A stretch of DNA of 64,000 nucleotides from an uncultured Hyphomicrobiales bacterium (GTDB taxonomy: Bacteria > Pseudomonadota > Alphaproteobacteria > Rhizobiales > Beijerinckiaceae), in contig CAINED010000056.1 in the NCBI GenBank assembly GCA_903847605.1, positions 1-64,000 on the forward strand, written 5' to 3'. Below, one piece after another: positions 56,863 through 64,000 of the stretch. Below the pieces are notes generated by a model. That model was given only the letters and a program-made list of their open reading frames with translations, had not been told where the DNA came from and made no database searches. Made by a program: the position numbers and the translations under genes. Numbering within the stretch: the stretch's first letter is position 1; every line of letters starts with the position of its first letter.

Positions 56863-58203
56863 ATGATGAAGCTCGGTCTCTTCGTGCAGGGCGGCGGCCA
56901 TCACGTCGCGGCATGGCGGCATCCCTCGACGCCGCGCAACGCCAGCGTGAATTTCAGGCATTTCGTAAATCTCGCGCAGATTGCCGAGCGCGGCCGCTTC
57001 GACATGATGTTTCTGGCCGACACGATCGGCACGTTCGGGCCTGACGATCCCGAAGTTTGGCGGCGCGGCTGCGCGGCCTCGCGTCCCGAGCCGGTGACGA
57101 TTCTCTCGGCGCTTTCGGCGGTCACGACTCATCTCGGGTTCGTCGCGACCTTTTCGACGACCTTCATCGAGCCCTTTTATGTCGCGCGCCAGTATGCCTC
57201 GCTCGACTATATCAGCGGCGGGCGCGCCGGCTGGAACCTCGTGACATCCGCAGCGCCCTCAGAGCCGCCGAATTTTGGCGCAGCGAAACATGTGCCGGCG
57301 GCCGTGCGCTATGCACGCGCGGCGGAATTCGCCAAGGTCGTTCTCGGCTTGTGGAATACCTGGGAGGACGACGCCTTCGTCGAGGACAAGGAGAGCGGCA
57401 TCTTTTTCGACAAGGAGAAGATGCACTACCTCAACCACAAGGGCGGCTTCTTCGATGTACGTGGACCGCTGACCATAAGGCGTTCGCCGCAGGGGCGGCC
57501 CGTGCTGGTTCAGGCCGGACAATCCGAACAGGGCAGGGAACTCGCCGCCGAGACGGCTGAAGTCGTCTTTACGGTACAGCAGGATATGGACGCCGCGCGC
57601 GCCTTTCGCACCGACGTTCATGCCCGCGCGCGCAAGTATGGGCGCGAGGCATCGAGCATCAAGGTCATGCCGGGTCTTGTGCCGTTCGTTGCGAAGACGC
57701 GCGCGGAGGCGCAGGCCAAGTTCGACGAATTGCAGGCGCTCATCCATCCCGAACTGGGCCTGCGGGTCGTCTCCGACATGGTCGGCCTCGATCTGCGCGG
57801 CTATGATCCCGACAGCCCCATGCCCGATGCGCCGCCCAACGGCATGCAGGAGGGACGCCAGCGCGTCGTACTCGACATGGCCAAGAAGGAAGGGCTGACG
57901 ATTCGGCAAACCTACGAGCGCGCCGTCGGCGCGCGTGGTCACCGCATCCTCATCGGAACGCCGCAGGAGATCGCCGACAATATGGAAGCGTGGGTGAAGG
58001 CGGGGGCGGCCGATGGCTTCAACATCATGCCGCCGATGTTCCCGGCAAGCCTCGTCGATTTCGTCGATATGGTGATTCCGGAATTGCAGCGTCGCGGGCT
58101 GTTTCGCAAGGAGTATGAGGGAACGACGCTGCGCGAGAATTTGGGCCTGCCGTTTCCGGTCAACCCGCATGCAGCGGAAAGGGCGAGCAAGGCGGCTGAG
58201 TGA
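56863..58203 (+). CDS. LLM-class flavin-dependent monooxygenase (NtaA/SnaA/DszA type)
   Basis: A 446-residue luciferase-like monooxygenase of the nitrilotriacetate/pristinamycin/dibenzothiophene sulfone group. MMKLGLFVQGGGHHVAAWRHP at the N-terminus, FDMMFLADTIGTFG, LDYISGGRAGWNLVTSA and RGPLTIRRSPQGRPVLVQAGQSEQGRELAAETAEVVFT are typical. It needs FMNH2 from a separate reductase. GGAGG 9 bases before ATG 56863 fixes the start against 150 bases of open frame upstream. It differs in subgroup from the LLM enzyme at 1614. Divergent from selD. Confidence 0.88.
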   Translation: MMKLGLFVQGGGHHVAAWRHPSTPRNASVNFRHFVNLAQIAERGRFDMMFLADTIGTFGPDDPEVWRRGCAASRPEPVTILSALSAVTTHLGFVATFSTTFIEPFYVARQYASLDYISGGRAGWNLVTSAAPSEPPNFGAAKHVPAAVRYARAAEFAKVVLGLWNTWEDDAFVEDKESGIFFDKEKMHYLNHKGGFFDVRGPLTIRRSPQGRPVLVQAGQSEQGRELAAETAEVVFTVQQDMDAARAFRTDVHARARKYGREASSIKVMPGLVPFVAKTRAEAQAKFDELQALIHPELGLRVVSDMVGLDLRGYDPDSPMPDAPPNGMQEGRQRVVLDMAKKEGLTIRQTYERAVGARGHRILIGTPQEIADNMEAWVKAGAADGFNIMPPMFPASLVDFVDMVIPELQRRGLFRKEYEGTTLRENLGLPFPVNPHAAERASKAAE

Positions 58204-58223
58204 AGCCCGACTCCAAGCGGCCG

Positions 58224-58931
58224 CTATTGCTCGATTCCGAATAACGAAGGATCGAGATCGCAGTACCGAGCAATCTTCTCGACCTGCGCTTTTTCAAGAA
58301 ATAGCACAAGCACGGCCCCACCGTCGCCGATGGCATGAAATCGCTGCGTTATTTTTTCTGGCAAGTTGGCATTGAGTTTTTCAAAGAGGCTGAAATCGAG
58401 GTCTTTCAGGTGCTGTATCCGGAACGAAATCCGTCGGGAATCCGTTTCGATACTCACATCTAGTGGTTCGTTGAAAGACTCCTCCTGTGCACAAGTCACA
58501 TCCACGTTTGAGACCGGCCAAGCGCTTTCAGTTAGCGCAATAATATCGGAAATGATCAACTGGAAATCTTCTGGAACGGCCCCGTCATAACAATGGTCGA
58601 CGAGCAATATCGCATTTCTGAAACCTCGGTATGGTTCTTCTGTAAACTTGCCTTCATCGCGCTGTTGCCACAGCAAGTGGATCGGCCGAAGTTCGGTTTG
58701 GTCGAGCCCTTGTCTAAAGTTGTCGTCATTGGATATTTCCCAAGCAACCTCTGCAAGTGTCATTTCATCATACATTGGTCCCAATCTGAGGCCGGCTCCG
58801 ATCAATTCGGCCAAGTGTTTGTGAACCTCTTCGACCGTAGCGGGATTTGGAGGTGGAGGTGCTTGTCTCGCATCTTTCTTGGGCAGGGACGAGGGTGATG
58901 TTCCAAAAAAGTTCTTAGTCCATGAAAACAT
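58224..58931 (-). CDS. Hypothetical protein, 235 residues, atypical base composition
   Basis: An acidic, soluble protein with a short Pro-rich N-terminal linker (SSLPKKDARQAPPPPNPATVEEVHKHLAEL) and no recognised motif. Two segments look like folded alpha/beta parts (residues 95-150 and 180-235). It is visibly poorer in G+C than the genes on either side, which suggests transfer. GGAAG lies upstream of the ATG. It is flanked by the LLM gene (convergent) and the MetE-like genes (same strand). Confidence 0.6.
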   Translation of the reverse strand: MFSWTKNFFGTSPSSLPKKDARQAPPPPNPATVEEVHKHLAELIGAGLRLGPMYDEMTLAEVAWEISNDDNFRQGLDQTELRPIHLLWQQRDEGKFTEEPYRGFRNAILLVDHCYDGAVPEDFQLIISDIIALTESAWPVSNVDVTCAQEESFNEPLDVSIETDSRRISFRIQHLKDLDFSLFEKLNANLPEKITQRFHAIGDGGAVLVLFLEKAQVEKIARYCDLDPSLFGIEQ

Positions 58932-58988
58932 GTGTTTCTTCCGTATCCTAGCTTTTTTAATGGAGGGTGAGCGCCGTCAAGGAGCGCG

Positions 58989-60143
58989 TTACCCCCACAA
59001 CTCCTTGCTCGCGATCTTCGCACCTTCCGCCAGCGCCTCGTATTTCGCCCACATCACGCTGGGATGCACGCGCTGGTAGCCTTCGGCCTGCGCAAAGCCG
59101 CAATCTGTACCGGCAATCACGTTCTCGCGCCCCACGAGTTTCGCGAATTTGACGATGCGGTCGGCGACGAGGCGCGGATGTTCGACTGTTATCGTGTGAT
59201 GCGTCACCACACCGGGGATCAAAATCTTGCCCGGCGCGAGTTTCACCTGTTCCCACACACGCCATTCGTGTTCGTGCCGAACATTGGCGGCTTCGATGGA
59301 ATAGGCCTGCGCCTTCACTTTCACGATATGCTCGACGATGTTTTCGAGCGGCGCGTCTGCGACGTGCGGAACGTGCCAGCTTCCAAAGCAAACGTGATAA
59401 CGGATGCGATCCTCGGGAATGCCTTCGAGCGCATGGTTGAGCGCTTCGACGCGCAGTTCCGCCCATTCGCGATAGCGCTGTGGGCTCTGCTGCACGAGAT
59501 GGTCGTAGTAATTCGCCAGCACGGCGTCATCGACCTGGAGTAGCAAGCCCGATTTGTAAATCGCCTGATATTCGTGCCGGAGCGCCTCTGCGATGGCGAA
59601 GATGTATTTGCGCTCGTCATGGTAATATTCGTCGACGCCGTCATAAGCCGTGCTTGCCGGCGCGACGGCGGTGATGAAAGCTTCCTCAACCGCGACGCCC
59701 TTTATGGCCGCTTTCAGGTTCTCGCAATCGCGCTCGATGGCGCCATCGTCCTTGTAGGCAATCGGACCGATGCAGGCCTCGGTCGGGCGTCCTTCCACGG
59801 CGCTCGGCATTTCCTGCAATATGGCTTCGCGGAATTTCGCGAGATCGCGGCCCATCCATTCGCCGGGACGCAATTGATGCGGTCGTCTCTCGAAGCCTGT
59901 CATGCGTTCGAGTACATAGGCGGCCCAGCTCGACTTGCCGTATTCGCCATCGTTGACAATGTCGATCCCGGCGGTAGATTGCTGCATCACGACATCGGCA
60001 ACTTTTACTTTCAGCAGCGCCTCGTACCGCGCAGCATCATCGCCGCCATTGGCGCGTGCGGCGCGGGCCGCTTCTAGGAGATCGGCCGGGCGGATGATGC
60101 TGCCGACATGCGTCGTCAGAATTCTTTTCTCGCTGCGCTTCAT
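58989..60143 (-). CDS. MetE C-terminal-domain-like zinc methyltransferase, first copy
   Basis: A 384-residue protein equal to the catalytic half of cobalamin-independent methionine synthase. Zinc ligands are conserved: His and Cys in RYHVCFGSW, Glu in SIEAANVRHEHEW and Cys in AGTDCGFAQAEGYQRVHP. The N-terminal folate-binding half of MetE is absent. Such stand-alone proteins probably transfer or remove methyl groups on thiols, or act in catabolic demethylation; true methionine synthesis is unlikely without the partner domain. The second copy is 12 bases away. Confidence 0.82.
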   Translation of the reverse strand: MKRSEKRILTTHVGSIIRPADLLEAARAARANGGDDAARYEALLKVKVADVVMQQSTAGIDIVNDGEYGKSSWAAYVLERMTGFERRPHQLRPGEWMGRDLAKFREAILQEMPSAVEGRPTEACIGPIAYKDDGAIERDCENLKAAIKGVAVEEAFITAVAPASTAYDGVDEYYHDERKYIFAIAEALRHEYQAIYKSGLLLQVDDAVLANYYDHLVQQSPQRYREWAELRVEALNHALEGIPEDRIRYHVCFGSWHVPHVADAPLENIVEHIVKVKAQAYSIEAANVRHEHEWRVWEQVKLAPGKILIPGVVTHHTITVEHPRLVADRIVKFAKLVGRENVIAGTDCGFAQAEGYQRVHPSVMWAKYEALAEGAKIASKELWG

Positions 60144-60155
60144 GTCGAATTGCCC

Positions 60156-61307
60156 TCACCAGAATTTCTTCGTCGCAATGCGCGCGCCCTCGGCCATCGC
60201 CGCCATCTTCGCCCAGACGACATCGGGATCGACAGCCGCCTGTCCGACCCACGTGCCGTAGCCGCAATCCGTGCCGGCGATGACGTTCTCGCGCCCGACG
60301 AGTTTGGCGAAATTGCCGATCCGCTGCGCAACGAGTTCGGGATGTTCGATGAAGTTGGTTTTGGATTCCAGCACACCGGGTATGAGCACCTTGCCTTCCG
60401 GCAGCTTCACGCTTTCGAACACCGCCCATTCATGCGCGTGGCGCGGGTTCGCCGCCTCAAAGGAAATCCCTGACGGCCGCGCGCCGAATACCACGTCGAT
60501 GATATCGGCGAGCGCAATGTCGTAATGATGCGGCCCCTCGTAATTGCCCCAGCACAGATGCAGCCGCATTTGCTCAGGCGGCAGGCCTTCGAGCGCATGG
60601 TTGAGCGCTTCGATATTCAGTGCCGCCTGCCTGCGAAATTCGTCGAGCGAATTGTCTGCGAACTGGATATGCCGGCCCATCGCGAGATCGGGACAATCGA
60701 TCTGCAATACGAAGCCCGCTTCGACGATGGTGCGGTATTCCTCGCGCATGGCGTCGGCGATGGCAGCGAGATACTTTTCGCGTGATCCATAGTGATCGTC
60801 GCGGAAGAACAGCGCGATCACGCCTGGCGAAGCCGCGCTCATGAAGCCACGTGTCGCCCCTGACGCCGTCATTGCCGTGCGCAGATTGGCCGCATCCGTC
60901 TTCGCTGCCGCGCTGTCGCGCACGGAGATCGGCGCGTTGCAGCCCGGCGTTTTCCGGCGCGAGCGGCCGGGATCGCCGAATACCTTGTTGGCGAGAACGG
61001 GAAAATCGTTGAGGTCCTGGTATTTGAACGTATTGCCCGTGCCGCCGAAGCCGTTCAGCCGGTCTTTCACATAGGTGGCGTAGCTCGGCTTGCTCATCTC
61101 GCCGTCATTGACGATATCGACGCCGGCCTTCACCTGTTTGCCGACGATTTCGCCGACTGCGTCGTGAATCTGCGTAGCCAGAGCCGGAAGATCTACAGGC
61201 ACGCCTTCTTCCTTGGCGAACATGGTGCGGATGAGATCGGGCGGGCGGGGCAGGGAGCCCGTATGCGTGGTGAGGAAACGCTCTGTCGATCTCTGTATAT
61301 CCGCCAT
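60156..61307 (-). CDS. MetE C-terminal-domain-like zinc methyltransferase, second copy
   Basis: A 383-residue paralogue of the preceding gene. It keeps the zinc ligands (RLHLCWGNY, SFEAANPRHAHEW, AGTDCGYGTW) and begins RFLTTHTGSLPRPPDLIR. ATG 61307 follows GGGGGGA. An insert LDVNDFPVL-like segment (YQDLNDFPVLANKVFGDPGRSRRKTPGC) distinguishes it from the first copy, so the two are not a recent duplication. Probably cotranscribed with the AhpD-like gene upstream. Confidence 0.82.
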   Translation of the reverse strand: MADIQRSTERFLTTHTGSLPRPPDLIRTMFAKEEGVPVDLPALATQIHDAVGEIVGKQVKAGVDIVNDGEMSKPSYATYVKDRLNGFGGTGNTFKYQDLNDFPVLANKVFGDPGRSRRKTPGCNAPISVRDSAAAKTDAANLRTAMTASGATRGFMSAASPGVIALFFRDDHYGSREKYLAAIADAMREEYRTIVEAGFVLQIDCPDLAMGRHIQFADNSLDEFRRQAALNIEALNHALEGLPPEQMRLHLCWGNYEGPHHYDIALADIIDVVFGARPSGISFEAANPRHAHEWAVFESVKLPEGKVLIPGVLESKTNFIEHPELVAQRIGNFAKLVGRENVIAGTDCGYGTWVGQAAVDPDVVWAKMAAMAEGARIATKKFW

Positions 61308-61330
61308 TTCGTCCCCCCGCTTATTCGATT

Positions 61331-61921
61331 TTATCGTTCGTGTTTTCCGGCGGACCAGCCCGCCTGTTCGAGACGCTCCTTGCCGAACTTCAGCGGCGAG
61401 CTTTCGAGTTCGGTCGCAAGCGTATCGTTCCAGCGATTCAGGAAGCCGTAAAGCGCGATGACGCCGATCATTTCGACGATCTGGTCTTCGCTGAAATGCT
61501 TTTTCAACTCGGCAAATTCGGCGTCCGTGACGGCGTTTGGTGTGAGCGCCCCGCCGCGCGCAAGCGTCAGCGCTGCGCGTTCGCCGGCGCTGAATAGCGG
61601 GCTCGTTTCGTAGGACCAGATCGAGTCGAGCTTTTGCGCGGTCACGCCGTTCTTCTCGGCGATATGGCCGGTATGCGCGATGCAATAGTTGCAGCCGGAG
61701 GCGCGGCTGGCAATATGCGCAACCATGATCTTCAGATCCTGCGGCACCTTGCCCGGCGCGAGAGCCGCGACGGCAAGTTGCTGGAAGGCGCGCAGCAAAG
61801 CCGGATGCCGCGCCATGATGAGGTTGCTGTTGGGCACGAAGCCAAGGATGGCTTCGATCCGCGCGAATCCTTCCGCGAGTTCCGGCACCGCATCCTTCGT
61901 CAAAGGGGTAATGCGTTCCAT
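61331..61921 (-). CDS. Carboxymuconolactone decarboxylase/AhpD-like protein
   Basis: A 196-residue all-helical protein of the AhpD-like family. The redox pair is in ASRASGCNYCIAHTGHIAEKNG (CxxC followed by xxxH), the pattern of alkylhydroperoxidase-type members rather than of decarboxylases. AGGAAAG lies upstream of the ATG. It sits between the GntR regulator gene and the MetE-like genes with short gaps, forming an operon read on the minus strand. Confidence 0.85.
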   Translation of the reverse strand: MERITPLTKDAVPELAEGFARIEAILGFVPNSNLIMARHPALLRAFQQLAVAALAPGKVPQDLKIMVAHIASRASGCNYCIAHTGHIAEKNGVTAQKLDSIWSYETSPLFSAGERAALTLARGGALTPNAVTDAEFAELKKHFSEDQIVEMIGVIALYGFLNRWNDTLATELESSPLKFGKERLEQAGWSAGKHER

Positions 61922-61938
61922 GCGTGTTTCTTTCCTGA

Positions 61939-62661
61939 TCAGGACGAAATGATGGCCATCATCGTGCTGGCGGTCGCGCGGATGTGGCCTGCGATGAGCG
62001 CGCAGGCTGTCGGCGCATTGCGCGCCAGCACGGCATTGGCGATTTCGCGATGTTCGGTCGCCAGATCCCGTCCCTCCGTGCCGTGTTCGATCAGCAGGCG
62101 GCGATAGCGCTCGGAATGTTCGAACAGATCTTCGCGGATGGCGAGCAGGCGCGGCGAACCGCAAGCGGCCACGAGACTGTCGTGAAAGCGCTTGTGGCGC
62201 CTGCTCCACTCGTCAGTCAGCGGCGAGCCTGCCGGCCAGCGCCCGTGGGGCAGCAGCAGCAGATGATGGAGGGCAGCGGCGACATCGGCCTCCCATGCAT
62301 CGCTGCCTTTCTCGATCGACATGCGCAGCGCCATCGTCTCAATTTCGCTCCGCAGGCGCGCGATATCTTCGAGATCGCCCGCAGAAACCGACGCCACGCG
62401 AAAGCCGCGCTGTCCTTCGACAATGGTCAGTCCTTCTCCGGTGAGGCGAGCCAGCGCCTCGCGCAAGGGGCTGAAGCCGACGCTGTAGTCGCGTCGCAGC
62501 GCCTCCAGGCGAAGCTTTGCTCCCGGCATCAGCCGGCATTTGAGGATGTCCTGCCGCAGTCGCGTATAGGCTGAAGCCGCCAGCGTCTCGCCGTCGTGCG
62601 CGCGCTCGTCGTCCGCTATCGCGCTACTTATCCCCACAGATATTGCCGGCGTCGCTCCCAT
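61939..62661 (-). CDS. GntR-family transcriptional regulator (FadR/FCD subfamily)
   Basis: A 240-residue regulator. The N-terminal winged helix is YTRLRQDILKCRLMPGAKLRLEALRRDYSVGFSPLREALARLTGEGLTIVEGQRGFRVA; the FCD effector domain follows with IARLRSEIETMAL, RRHKRFHDSLVAACGSPRLL and EHREIANAVLARN (Asp/His metal ligands). It is the first gene of the minus-strand operon with the AhpD-like and MetE-like genes and divergent from the VOC gene. It probably binds the palindrome at 62700-62715 and controls both directions. Confidence 0.88.
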   Translation of the reverse strand: MGATPAISVGISSAIADDERAHDGETLAASAYTRLRQDILKCRLMPGAKLRLEALRRDYSVGFSPLREALARLTGEGLTIVEGQRGFRVASVSAGDLEDIARLRSEIETMALRMSIEKGSDAWEADVAAALHHLLLLPHGRWPAGSPLTDEWSRRHKRFHDSLVAACGSPRLLAIREDLFEHSERYRRLLIEHGTEGRDLATEHREIANAVLARNAPTACALIAGHIRATASTMMAIISS

Positions 62662-62699
62662 GGTTTGTATTGTTCTCCGGGCCGGCCGTTGGGGCAAGG

Positions 62700-62715
62700 A
62701 AAATTTCGAAATTTT
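62700..62715. promoter_or_regulatory. 16-bp perfect palindrome, probable GntR operator
   Basis: AAAATTTCGAAATTTT is self-complementary over all 16 bases and lies in the 151-base divergent region between the GntR-family gene and the VOC gene. FadR-type regulators bind short palindromes in exactly such positions, although the usual TGGTnnnACCA core is absent. Confidence 0.55.
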
Positions 62716-62812
62716 GTCCTTTCATCGAAAAAAGCCGTTGACGGGGACGGGGTCAGAGGTTCTTCTATGCTCAACGGAAGCCGATTGCCGCCTGCGGCCA
62801 GGGGAGGGTTCG

Positions 62813-63751
62813 ATGATCAAGGTTCAGGACGTCATCAATACGAATTACCGTGTGCCCGATCTCGACAGGATGGAGAAATTTCTTACCGATTTCGGCATGG
62901 TTCGCGCCCGGCGCGACGAGAATAAACTCTACATGCGTGGCGCGAGCTCGCTGCCCTATATCACCTCGGTGGAAAAGGGGGAGCCGGCTTTCATCTCCTG
63001 TTCGATGGGCGTCAATTCGATGGCCGAACTGGAAGAGGCGGCAAAACTGCCCGGCTCTTCGGCTATCGAAGACATGGACTCGCCCGGCGGCGGCAAACGC
63101 GTGCGCGTGAAAGGGCCGGATGGCCATCGCGTCGATCTCGTTTTCGGCCAGACGCCGGCCGCGCCGCTTACGGACGTGCGCGGTCCCCTGCAGGTGAATT
63201 TCGCACAACAGAAGCAGCGCGTCTTCGCCCTGCAGCGTCCTGCCAACGAGCCGGCGCGCGTCTTCCGCATCGGCCATTGCGTCTTCAAGGTGAGCAATGC
63301 GGACGAAGCGGTGAAATGGTTCCGCGATACGCTGGGCATGCTGGTCACGGACCGCATTCACGTCCCGGATAATTCGAATGTCACGCTGGGCACGTTCCTG
63401 CGCTGCAACAAGGGCAAGAATCCCGCGGACCATCATTCCATTTTGTGCCTGCAATCGACGCCCGACGACATCAAGGTCCATCACTCCTCATATGAAGTGC
63501 AGGACCCCGACGCCGTGCACATCGGCCACTATTGGCTGAAGCAGGGCGGATATCAGGCCGAATGGGGCGTCGGGCGTCATCTCCTGGGAAGCCAGGTCTT
63601 CGACTACTGGCGCGACCCGTGGGGGCACATGTTCGAGCATTACGCCGATGGTGACCTTCTCGACGACACAGCTACGCCGGGCGACTATCCCGCGACGCAA
63701 GAGAACCTTGCGCAATGGGGGCCGGAGGTAACGCCCACGTTCTTCAGTTGA
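62813..63751 (+). CDS. VOC-family protein, extradiol dioxygenase-like
   Basis: A 312-residue protein with two vicinal-oxygen-chelate modules. The first begins INTNYRVPDLDRMEKFLTDFGM, and the second, IGHCVFKVSNADEAVKWFRDTLGMLVTD, carries the metal-binding His. Other likely iron ligands are the His in HIGHYWLKQGGYQAEWGVGRHLLGSQVFDYWRDPWGHMFEHY and the final Glu. This resembles 2,3-dihydroxybiphenyl 1,2-dioxygenase-like ring-cleavage enzymes. GGAGGG precedes ATG 62813. A terminator follows, so it is monocistronic or ends its unit. Substrate is probably a catechol-type product of this catabolic region. Confidence 0.82.
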   Translation: MIKVQDVINTNYRVPDLDRMEKFLTDFGMVRARRDENKLYMRGASSLPYITSVEKGEPAFISCSMGVNSMAELEEAAKLPGSSAIEDMDSPGGGKRVRVKGPDGHRVDLVFGQTPAAPLTDVRGPLQVNFAQQKQRVFALQRPANEPARVFRIGHCVFKVSNADEAVKWFRDTLGMLVTDRIHVPDNSNVTLGTFLRCNKGKNPADHHSILCLQSTPDDIKVHHSSYEVQDPDAVHIGHYWLKQGGYQAEWGVGRHLLGSQVFDYWRDPWGHMFEHYADGDLLDDTATPGDYPATQENLAQWGPEVTPTFFS

Positions 63752-63757
63752 GACTGG

Positions 63758-63790
63758 GGCCGCGTTTGCAAAAGCGCGGCCTGTTTATTT
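63758..63790 (+). terminator. Rho-independent terminator after the VOC gene
   Basis: GGCCGCG (63758-63764) pairs with CGCGGCC (63775-63781) across a TTTGCAAAAG loop and is followed by TGTTTATTT. It starts 7 bases after the stop codon. Confidence 0.65.
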
Positions 63791-63854
63791 GGCGCGAGGC
63801 GGGGAGGGACCGGCTCGCAATTGAGTCAGGCAATTCGAATCCGAGGAGGGATCC

Positions 63855-64000
63855 ATGAAGCATCTGGTATTGAAGACGGCCGCAGCTGCGTTGCTGACAG
63901 CAAGCGTGGCGACGGGGGCGCTGGCGGCTAATTTCCGCCTGACGATCGCTGCAGGACAAGTTCCGCGCGCGCTGCCAAATCTCGAGGAAGTTCAGAAGTT
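63855..64000 (+). CDS. Periplasmic solute-binding protein, N-terminus only (cut by window edge)
   Basis: The first 48 codons of a gene running out of the window. GAGGAGGG precedes the ATG, and MKHLVLKTAAAALLTASVATGALAA is a clear signal peptide. The mature start ANFRLTIAAGQVPRALPNLEEVQK resembles TRAP-type (DctP) binding proteins more than Bug proteins, but 20 residues do not settle it. Its place after the VOC gene fits uptake of the substrate of this block. Confidence 0.6.
   Translation, partial: MKHLVLKTAAAALLTASVATGALAANFRLTIAAGQVPRALPNLEEVQK

Overview
The window looks like a chromosomal segment of a high-G+C alphaproteobacterium, most likely of the order Hyphomicrobiales (Rhizobiales). 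The evidence is the housekeeping order rpoZ - rel - pdxJ - acpS - lepB - rnc - era - recO - parC, typical of that order, and palindromic intergenic repeats of a kind common there. The genus cannot be fixed from sequence reading alone.

Layout. (1) 1-1.5 kb is an insertion-sequence graveyard: the end of an IS21-like element, a decayed IS5-type transposase end, and a 1210-bp IS3-family element with 27-bp imperfect inverted repeats. (2) 1.6-17.9 kb is a catabolic/uptake region: an LLM flavin monooxygenase of lower G+C, an HpaB-type hydroxylase, a branched-chain-type ABC importer (LivK, LivH, a LivM-LivG fusion, LivF), two Gfo/Idh/MocA oxidoreductases, two TctC/Bug binding proteins, a Rieske oxygenase and an aldo/keto reductase. 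(3) 17.9-38.3 kb is the housekeeping backbone: UDG family 5, NYN nuclease, rpoZ, rel, pdxJ, acpS, two signal peptidases, rnc, era, recO and parC. It is interrupted between rel and pdxJ by an acyl-CoA ligase, an outer-membrane barrel protein, an ABC exporter and a MntA/HepT toxin-antitoxin pair whose genes overlap each other and pdxJ. (4) 38.3-46.5 kb is a second accessory/catabolic block: LysE exporter, Tat-exported FAD protein, GST, cytochrome P450, Bug protein, Rieske oxygenase and aldo/keto reductase. (5) 46.6-56.7 kb is a selenocysteine island. (6) 56.9-64 kb is a third catabolic block: a second LLM monooxygenase, two MetE-core-like zinc methyltransferase homologues, an AhpD-like protein, a GntR/FCD regulator with a 16-bp palindrome in its divergent promoter region, a VOC/extradiol-dioxygenase-like protein and the start of a periplasmic binding protein.

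The most notable feature is the selenocysteine island. It holds selA, selB, a complete tRNA-Sec gene (anticodon UCA), and selD fused to an NDH-2-like flavoprotein domain. It also holds two genes that ordinary gene calling would split or truncate at an in-frame UGA. One is a UGSC-family (seleno)protein (46611-48245, Sec97, motif U-S-T-C). The other is a peroxiredoxin-like selenoprotein (53944-54420, Sec45, motif W-U-P-Y-C). Each UGA is followed at nearly the same distance by a hairpin that fits a bacterial SECIS; the UGSC hairpin has a perfect 8-bp stem and a GGUC loop. A thioredoxin-reductase-like flavoprotein lies in the same island and could supply electrons.

A second theme is repetition: oxygenases (HpaB type, and Rieske twice) each sit beside an orphan Bug binding protein with no TctA/TctB membrane genes, which suggests modular uptake-plus-oxidation cassettes for unknown organic acids or aromatics.
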